Shown here: piece after piece, positions 1 to 6,674 of the stretch
Numbering within the stretch: the first letter of the stretch is position 1
Layout: each line of letters starts with the position of its first letter
NCBI GenBank assembly: GCA_937881145.1
Contig: CALGFL010000307.1
Location: forward strand, 1 to 6,674
Direction of reading: 5' to 3'
DNA: 6,674 nucleotides
Origin: an uncultured Bordetella sp.
GTDB lineage: Bacteria > Pseudomonadota > Gammaproteobacteria > Burkholderiales > Burkholderiaceae_B
Translations under genes and position numbers: made by a program
Notes under the pieces: generated by a model
Databases searched by the model: none
What the model saw: only the letters and a program-made list of their open reading frames with translations
Told to the model about the DNA's origin: nothing

Positions 1-221
1 TGCTGCCCTCTTGCTGCTGCTGGGCCAGCAGTTCGTTTCCGGTCTGCCGGCAAAACGCCTGAAAATCCCGTACTGCGCTGGGATCGGTCGTAATCACACA
101 GAGTACTTCGCCGCTGGCCATCTGGGCCAGGGTTTTCTTGGCGCGCAGGATGGGCAGCGGGCAGTTCAGCCCGCTGGCGTCCACCTCGTGCTGCCAAGCC
201 GGCAGGCCGGCGGCGCAGAGA

Positions 222-235
<14 letters not shown>
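1..235 (-). CDS. TusA/SirA-family sulfur carrier protein, 3' end outside window
   Basis: This is a small TusA-like protein, of which the first 78 residues are visible. I read it directly from the minus strand, starting at the ATG at 235-233. The family signature CPLP lies at about residues 25-28, in the context [14 protein letters not shown]. Its Cys25 corresponds to the cysteine that carries persulfide sulfur in TusA. The following segment (about 43-63: [20 protein letters not shown]) fits the beta-strand and helix of the TusA fold. TusA proteins relay sulfur in the cytoplasm, for example for tRNA 2-thiouridine formation or molybdenum cofactor synthesis; which role applies here cannot be told. 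The start codon lies within the last codons of alaS in another frame (14-nt overlap), which suggests translational coupling. No strong Shine-Dalgarno sequence is visible. The family call is firm, but paralogues such as YedF are possible. Confidence 0.87.
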
Positions 236-2840
<2,605 letters not shown>

Positions 2841-2876
2841 CGTCGACGAAGGAAAGGGAATTTAGGCGAATCTTTC

Positions 2877-2885
2877 ATTTTAGCA
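2877..2885 (-). promoter_or_regulatory. Candidate extended -10 promoter element for alaS
   Basis: Read on the minus strand, the element is TGCTAAAAT. This is a TG extension followed by a hexamer with one mismatch to TATAAT. It lies 36 nt before the alaS ATG, which predicts a leader of roughly 30 nt. TTGACC lies upstream, overlapping the pilV stop codon, but only 13 bp separate it from the hexamer. That is too short for a normal -35, so the element would have to act as an extended -10 promoter. The 8-bp palindrome GTGCGCAC (2888-2895) sits in this spacer and may be chance. No rho-independent terminator is seen between pilV and alaS, so read-through from the pilus operon is possible. Confidence 0.35.
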
Positions 2886-2897
2886 GTGTGCGCACGG

Positions 2898-3944
2898 TCA
2901 AGGGATGCACGCGTAGATGGTTCTATCAAATGAATAGCCGTTGGATGAAGCCTGCCCGGAAAGACTCACATACCTGGTTCGGGGCGGACATGAGCAGGAA
3001 CCCGTGACCGCATTGGGGGAAACGCATCCGCCGCCGAACGTCGGGACCGTATAAAAAGTCGTCGAGCCTGCGAAGCCGGTCCATACGCCGGACTGGCAGG
3101 AAAGCAGCAGCCCCTCGGGCGTGCGTCCCACCAGGCCGTTGGGGCTGCAGACGCTGCCCGGTGCGGCCTGGCCCGCTATCTGCAAATATTCGTTGGCGTG
3201 CAGGCGCTTGCCCGTCACCGATCCGGCCACGGTCAGCCCACCCTTGAGTTGCGGATCGCGTTCGTCGAAACGACGCACATATTGGGCGGCCGTGGCCATG
3301 TCCATGCCTGCCCAAAGGACCGGGGTGCCCGCCGGCAAGGCCTCGCTCGCCGATATGTAGGGATTGGGAAAGTCGAACGTCTTGCCGCGCAGCCGACTCT
3401 CGGTTCCCGCCGTGGCATGGCCGCCGTAGCCTGCGGCCGCATCGGCAAATACCGCCATGCGCATCATGTCCGGCCGACCTTGCACGTCCGACAAGGGCAT
3501 CGAGGCGTAGATCACCGCATCGACCCGGCATGCCTCCCCCGGGCAGGCCGAAGGCGCGGCCAGGCGCACCCGAGCCGTGCCGCCCATTGGCGCCGATTCC
3601 GGAAAACCCTGCGGCAGCAGGCCCTGTGACTTGAATTCGGCCAGTGTCGGCGCATGCATATCGGCGTACAAGAGCGCGCCTTGCGGTCCGACGGGCGGCC
3701 TTCCCTCGGACAGCGCGTCGAAATGGCGCTCCAGCATGCGATAGGCGGCATTGCGTATTTCCAGCATCCAGGCGCCCGTCGCGCGGGCCGCCGCGTCGTC
3801 GGCCTGGCGCATCAGGGCGGCCGCGCCCCACACCAGCAGCAAAGTCCCGATGAGCAGGGCGACGGACAGTTCGAGCAGGGCGAAGCCTTGCTGCCGCACC
3901 GGCGGCCGCGCGGATCGGCGGCCTCGCATAGCCACGGCGCGCAT
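2898..3944 (-). CDS. pilV: PilV-like minor pilin / tip adhesin of the shufflon family (type IVb pilus)
   Basis: This 348-residue minor pilin would be exported and placed at the pilus tip, where R64-type PilV selects the recipient cell. It has a basic leader of 20 residues ending in RQQG, cut before FALLE (Phe +1, Glu +5), then the hydrophobic pilin helix LSVALLIGTLLLVWGAAAL (about 26-44). The body (45-288) ends in the conserved shufflon-family stretch: LKGGLTVAGSVTG (233-245), EYLQIAGQAAPG (252-263), CSPNGLVGR (266-274) and SCQSGVW (282-288). A 60-residue tail follows (289-348) with four cysteines (C307, C317, C319, C346). It resembles the variable C-terminal tips that R64 swaps by DNA inversion. 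The ATG at 3944 lies 3 nt after the pilS stop; an in-frame ATG at 3929 is possible but would leave a 15-residue leader. No recombinase or alternative tail lies downstream, where alaS follows. The family call comes from remembered R64 PilV features. Confidence 0.88.
   Translation of the reverse strand: MRAVAMRGRRSARPPVRQQGFALLELSVALLIGTLLLVWGAAALMRQADDAAARATGAWMLEIRNAAYRMLERHFDALSEGRPPVGPQGALLYADMHAPTLAEFKSQGLLPQGFPESAPMGGTARVRLAAPSACPGEACRVDAVIYASMPLSDVQGRPDMMRMAVFADAAAGYGGHATAGTESRLRGKTFDFPNPYISASEALPAGTPVLWAGMDMATAAQYVRRFDERDPQLKGGLTVAGSVTGKRLHANEYLQIAGQAAPGSVCSPNGLVGRTPEGLLLSCQSGVWTGFAGSTTFYTVPTFGGGCVSPNAVTGSCSCPPRTRYVSLSGQASSNGYSFDRTIYACIP
3081..3099 (-). other. Shufflon sfx-like recombination site remnant inside pilV
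   Basis: On the minus strand these 19 bases read CTGCCAGTCCGGCGTATGG. The R64 sfx repeat as I remember it is GTGCCAATCCGGTNNNTGG. The two agree at 13 of the 16 specified positions and share the same reading frame, coding CQSGxW. The site falls exactly at the junction between the conserved PilV body and the variable tail, where the first sfx site lies in R64. Two of the three mismatches are synonymous third-position changes (CAA to CAG, GGT to GGC); the third is the first base, also a third codon position. No second copy was found in the window. The resemblance may therefore reflect conserved protein sequence rather than a working site. Confidence 0.5.
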
Positions 3945-3947
3945 GGC

Positions 3948-4558
3948 TCAACGCACCGTGAAAACGAAGGTGTTGCTGTCGCCCTGCGCGCACTGCGCCT
4001 GCGCGCGCGCCGCCACGTAGGTCAAGGGCGGCGTGGCCGTGCTGTCCTTGACAAGGACGGAACCGCCCACCCCTTGCACGGCGATGATTTCGGCGGAGCG
4101 CTGCATGACCGAAGCCAGGCTGGGACAGGCGGCATGGCTGACGCGGTTGAGCGTGAGGGCAAAGCCAGACCCTGCGCCGCCCGACGCGAAGGACACCGGC
4201 TCACGGTGATCACGCCGTTGCCGGAGGTTCCCGCCCCGCCCAGGCCATGCGCCACCACTGCGGCAGCTCCCGTGCCGTTGACCGACAGCACGCTGGAATC
4301 GCGCACGGCATTGGCCAGCGTGCCGGTATCGACCTCGGCATAAGGCGTGGTTCCCGCTCCCTGCGCATTGGTCTTGGTGCGGACCACGAAACGTTGCAGT
4401 TCGCGGCCGACCTCGGGCACCTTGTTCTCGATCACATAATTGCCTATGGCTGGAATGCCAATGATGGCGGCGAGCAGGATGATGGCCGCGACGATGGACA
4501 CCTCGATCAGCGAAAAGCCGCGCTGGCGCGAAATCGGACGGGGAATGGCAATGGACAT
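3948..4558 (-). pseudogene. pilS: PilS-like major type IVb prepilin, disrupted by a frameshift near 4199
   Basis: This gene encodes the main fibre subunit. The ATG at 4558 has a Shine-Dalgarno AGGAG 7 nt upstream and is preferred over the TTG at 4582. The leader is 14 residues (ending RQRG) before FSLIEVS (Phe +1, Glu +5), followed by the hydrophobic helix IVAAIILLAAIIGIPAIG (22-39). The first frame codes sensible pilin up to about S120 (GNGVITVS). After that it becomes Arg/Pro/Ser-rich and runs on to a stop at 4022. The sensible continuation is in the frame that passes VSFASGGAGSGFALTLN and ends NTFVFTVR at 3948. It carries the two cysteines (HAACPSL and AQCAQ) expected for the C-terminal disulfide loop. 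Adding one C to the AGCCGG run joins the halves into 203 residues (about 189 mature), a normal PilS size. The lesion could be a real mutation or a sequencing error. No slippery sequence is seen that would suggest programmed frameshifting. Confidence 0.82.
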
Positions 4559-4565
4559 GAAAGGG

Positions 4566-4570
4566 CTCCT
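4566..4570 (-). promoter_or_regulatory. Shine-Dalgarno site deciding the pilS start
   Basis: AGGAG on the minus strand lies 7 nt before the ATG at 4558. It is the best ribosome-binding site in the window, which suits a highly expressed major pilin. It makes the ATG at 4558 the start rather than the in-frame TTG at 4582, which lies upstream of this site. The 46-nt gap between pilR and pilS that contains it is unusually AT-rich for this region. Confidence 0.75.
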
Positions 4571-4604
4571 GGCAAATTGCAATAAAAGAAGAACTGCGTG
4601 CGAC

Positions 4605-5756
4605 CTAGCCGGAGGCGTGGAACTGCATCAGGGCACGCCTGAGTTCGTCGATGGCCGCGTAGTGCCATAAAGTCAGCCCGATCACCGCGCCGGCCGAACC
4701 CAGCAGGCACACCCAGCGCAGAACCTGCGCCTGCCGCCGCAGACGCGCCGCGGCGTGGGATTCGACGCGCAGGCGGGTCTGCTGCAAACCGTCGGCCAGA
4801 CCATGTGCCGCGCTCATGTCGGCGAGAAACCACCAGAGCTCGCGGTCGAGCAGCCCCGTGTCCAGGCTGTCCACGCCGACGATGCCCGCGTCGATGCGCG
4901 CCAGCATCGCCGCGACGTGAGCAGCCAGCCAGGGACGCGCGTTCCAGGCCAGGTTGGACAGGGCTTCGCGCAACCGGGTGTCGATATTGCCGCGCCGGCG
5001 CAACAGCACCCCGAGCATGGCCAGAAAGCGGATGGCATGGAAATCGCGATACAGCCGCCAGAATAGAAAGCGGTCCAGGCGCCCGCGCAGTCGCCCCGTC
5101 AGATTGGGCAGGCTCCAGAAGACCAGTGCCACACAGGCCGGCAACCCGAAAGCCCAGGCGGCAAGCGTGCGCCGCACGGCATGGGCCAGGGCATACAGAT
5201 TGCGCGTAACCGGCCCCAGATAATCCTCGGGCAAATTCTGGAATACCTGCTGCAGCCGCGGAACCGTGAAATACGGCACGGCGCAAAGCAGCGCGCAGGC
5301 CACGCATGCGGCGGCCAGTCCCGCCGCGGTCGTGGCGATCAGTTCGCCGCGCAAGCCGTGCATCAGGCGCGTCACATGAGCCAAATCCCGCAACACCTCG
5401 ATGAGCGCATCGCCGCCCGCTTGCTGGCCGGCGGCGATCAGCAGACATTCGTCGGCCGGCAGCACGTCCGCCCAGGCAGCAGCCAAGTCGCCGCCGGTTT
5501 CCTGGTAGCGGCGGGCCCAATGCTTCGATAGACGGCCCCGCACCGATGCCGGCCCGTAGCGCCCGGCGTCGTCTTCGAAGTGATCCAGCAAGGTCTTGCG
5601 TCCCTGCAAGGCGCGCAGTATTTCGGCCAGGTAGGCGTAGTAGTCCGCCCGCGCGGCCCTGAATCGCCAGGCGTCCAGACGCGCTTGATTGCGCAGCATC
5701 GAGCGCGACCAAGCCGCGGCCGATGCCGCCAACCACATACCGGACAACGACTTCAC
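4605..5756 (-). CDS. pilR: PilR-like inner-membrane platform protein (type II secretion F / PilC family)
   Basis: This polytopic inner-membrane protein would act as the platform on which the cytoplasmic ATPase drives pilin assembly. As called it has 383 residues. The N-terminal cytoplasmic part contains an F-domain-like stretch (about 38-140). Three hydrophobic spans follow: about 138-164 (LIATTAAGLAAACVACALLC region), about 197-217 (LAAWAFGLPACVALVFWSL) and about 345-368 (VLRWVCLLGSAGAVIGLTLW). The second F-like domain lies between the last two spans. The layout of two cytoplasmic domains and a final membrane span near the C-terminus fits the GspF/PilC fold. The position between an assembly ATPase and a pilin supports R64 PilR. 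The chosen GTG at 5756 overlaps the ATPase stop as GTGA, a coupling arrangement, with a weak GGCGGG upstream. A GTG at 5786 would add 10 residues, and an ATG at 5738 would remove 6. Sequence conservation is low, so the call leans on topology and order. Confidence 0.82.
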   Translation of the reverse strand: MKSLSGMWLAASAAAWSRSMLRNQARLDAWRFRAARADYYAYLAEILRALQGRKTLLDHFEDDAGRYGPASVRGRLSKHWARRYQETGGDLAAAWADVLPADECLLIAAGQQAGGDALIEVLRDLAHVTRLMHGLRGELIATTAAGLAAACVACALLCAVPYFTVPRLQQVFQNLPEDYLGPVTRNLYALAHAVRRTLAAWAFGLPACVALVFWSLPNLTGRLRGRLDRFLFWRLYRDFHAIRFLAMLGVLLRRRGNIDTRLREALSNLAWNARPWLAAHVAAMLARIDAGIVGVDSLDTGLLDRELWWFLADMSAAHGLADGLQQTRLRVESHAAARLRRQAQVLRWVCLLGSAGAVIGLTLWHYAAIDELRRALMQFHASG

Positions 5757-6674
5757 GGCGACGCCCGCCTGCGCGCCCAGCCGCACAAACCGAATTGACG
5801 GGCCAGCACGCGGGCATCGATCTCGCCTTGCAGCGCCTTATAGACGGCGCACAGGCTGACGGGCTTGCCGGTCATATCGGAGTCGCCCGCCGGCGTTCGC
5901 GGCAAACCGGCAAGATGGCGCATCAAGGCCGGATTGTCGCGGCGGCGTATGCAGTCGAGCAGGACTGCGTCCTCGGCAGGCTCGAACATTTCGGCCACCA
6001 CTGTGCGACCGGTGCGTCCCGACAAAGCCAGGCGGTCCAGGCCCGGGCGATTGCACGCCGGGCAGCCTGCCGGATCGCGCACCCGCAGCCGGCCGGGGTC
6101 GACATCGAACACGCGGCCGAATTCATCGGCCCAGGCACGCCAGGCCGGACGTTCGTCATGCGGATGTTCGTCGGACGGATGCCCGCCGCGCGGATGCCCG
6201 CCGCGCCACAAGACCTCGATAGGCAAGGCGCAGTCCGGGCACAGGCGTGGCAGGAGCGTCTGATAGACCAGCAGCTTGAGCACGCCCGGCGTGGCGAGGA
6301 AATCCCGCGATACGCCGATGAAGTCCGAGGCCAGGCGTTCGGGAATCATCAGCGCCGACCCGGTATGGGTGGTGGTATAGACGCTGGCGCCGCTGCCGGC
6401 CAGATCCATGAAGGCTCGGCCGGTCTCATGATCTCGCACCTCGCCGATCAATAAATCGTTCATGGCTGAACGCTTGATGGTCCGCAGCTTGGCGTCGAAA
6501 GGATGCTGCGGCTCGGCGTCCAGCGATCGGCCCACCGTGTTCTGCAAGGCATTGCCTATCAGGTACTCGACGGGATCTTCCAGCGTGATGACCTTGCGCG
6601 CCGGGTCGATGCCGCGCATCAAGGTCGCCAGCGTCGTCGATTTGCCCGAACCCACGATCCCGGCAATGACGATG
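5753..6674 (-). CDS. pilQ: PilQ-like type IVb pilus assembly ATPase (GspE/PilB family), 5' end outside window
   Basis: This is the C-terminal 306 residues of a cytoplasmic hexameric ATPase that powers pilus extension. The frame is open to the window edge, and the visible part begins just before the Walker A motif GIVGSGKS. A GTG within that motif is therefore not the start. Further motifs follow: KVITLEDPVEYLIG (Asp-box region), LLIGEVRD (Walker B) and TTTHTGSA (His box). Two CxxC pairs, CPDC and CPAC, match the metal-binding element of GspE/PilB proteins. They are 55 residues apart, against roughly 30 in typical GspE. Most of the excess is a 20-residue repeat insert (RGGHP-RGGHP-SDEHP-HDERP). 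The name follows R64, where PilQ is the ATPase; it is not the secretin PilQ of type IVa systems. The stop overlaps the preferred pilR start by 4 nt. Confidence 0.93.
   Translation of the reverse strand, partial: IVIAGIVGSGKSTTLATLMRGIDPARKVITLEDPVEYLIGNALQNTVGRSLDAEPQHPFDAKLRTIKRSAMNDLLIGEVRDHETGRAFMDLAGSGASVYTTTHTGSALMIPERLASDFIGVSRDFLATPGVLKLLVYQTLLPRLCPDCALPIEVLWRGGHPRGGHPSDEHPHDERPAWRAWADEFGRVFDVDPGRLRVRDPAGCPACNRPGLDRLALSGRTGRTVVAEMFEPAEDAVLLDCIRRRDNPALMRHLAGLPRTPAGDSDMTGKPVSLCAVYKALQGEIDARVLARQFGLCGWARRRASP
6146..6205 (-). repeat. Four-unit 15-bp tandem repeat in the ATPase gene
   Basis: Four consecutive 15-bp units lie at 6146-6160, 6161-6175, 6176-6190 and 6191-6205. The last two are identical (plus strand cggatgcccgccgcg). 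The unit at 6161 matches them at 10 of 15 positions, and matches the unit at 6146 at 11 of 15. Because the unit is a multiple of three, the repeat keeps the frame and codes RGGHP, RGGHP, SDEHP and HDERP in protein order. The identical pair suggests recent duplication by slippage or unequal exchange. Confidence 0.8.

Noticed and set aside
2926..3993. A 355-codon minus-strand frame overlapping pilV
   Set aside because: It is Arg/Gly/Ala-rich, has no pilin signal, and competes with the pilV frame, which has a leader peptide, hydrophobic helix and family motifs.
3948..4196. A separate 82-codon gene starting with GTG at 4196
   Set aside because: It has no start-site signal of its own and reads as the missing C-terminal half of PilS, including both disulfide cysteines.
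4196..4206. Programmed ribosomal frameshifting in pilS
   Set aside because: No slippery heptamer or obvious downstream stem is visible. A plain one-base loss in a C run explains the two frames.
4559..4582. TTG start at 4582 for pilS, giving an 8-residue longer leader
   Set aside because: The AGGAG site lies downstream of this TTG and at ideal distance from the ATG at 4558.
4507..5817. A 436-codon minus-strand frame across pilR and part of pilS
   Set aside because: It is Arg/Gly-rich without clear membrane spans. The pilR frame has three hydrophobic spans and fits the operon overlaps.

Overview
The window looks like chromosomal DNA of a GC-rich betaproteobacterium, most likely of the Alcaligenaceae (Bordetella/Achromobacter-like). 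This rests on strongly GC-biased codon use and on the style of the alanyl-tRNA synthetase, not on a database search. All supported genes lie on the minus strand, so transcription runs from high to low coordinates.

Right part (about 2898-6674): the 3' end of a type IVb pilus operon of the IncI/R64 'thin pilus' type. In transcription order it holds the assembly ATPase (pilQ in R64 naming, 5' end outside the window), the inner-membrane platform protein (pilR), the major prepilin (pilS, broken here by a frameshift) and a large minor pilin/tip adhesin of the shufflon PilV family (pilV). The ATPase would power pilin polymerisation on the platform, PilS would form the fibre, and PilV would sit at the tip and bind recipient or host surfaces. 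R64 pilT and pilU (lytic transglycosylase and prepilin peptidase), which sit between pilS and pilV in R64, are absent; pilV starts 3 nt after the restored pilS stop.

Left part (1-2840): housekeeping genes. alaS encodes a full-length alanyl-tRNA synthetase with its editing domain intact, and a TusA-like sulfur carrier begins inside the last codons of alaS and runs out of the window. A 57-nt gap separates pilV from alaS and holds a plausible extended -10 promoter.

The main points of interest are: (i) a single site in pilV that matches the R64 shufflon recombination site codon for codon, with no second copy and no recombinase gene in the window, so the C-terminal tail looks fixed; (ii) a one-base frameshift in the major pilin gene; and (iii) a four-unit 15-bp tandem repeat that adds a His/Pro-rich insert between the two CxxC pairs of the assembly ATPase. 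No RNA genes, insertion sequences, CRISPR arrays or convincing terminators were seen, and no gene-free stretch exceeds about 60 bases.
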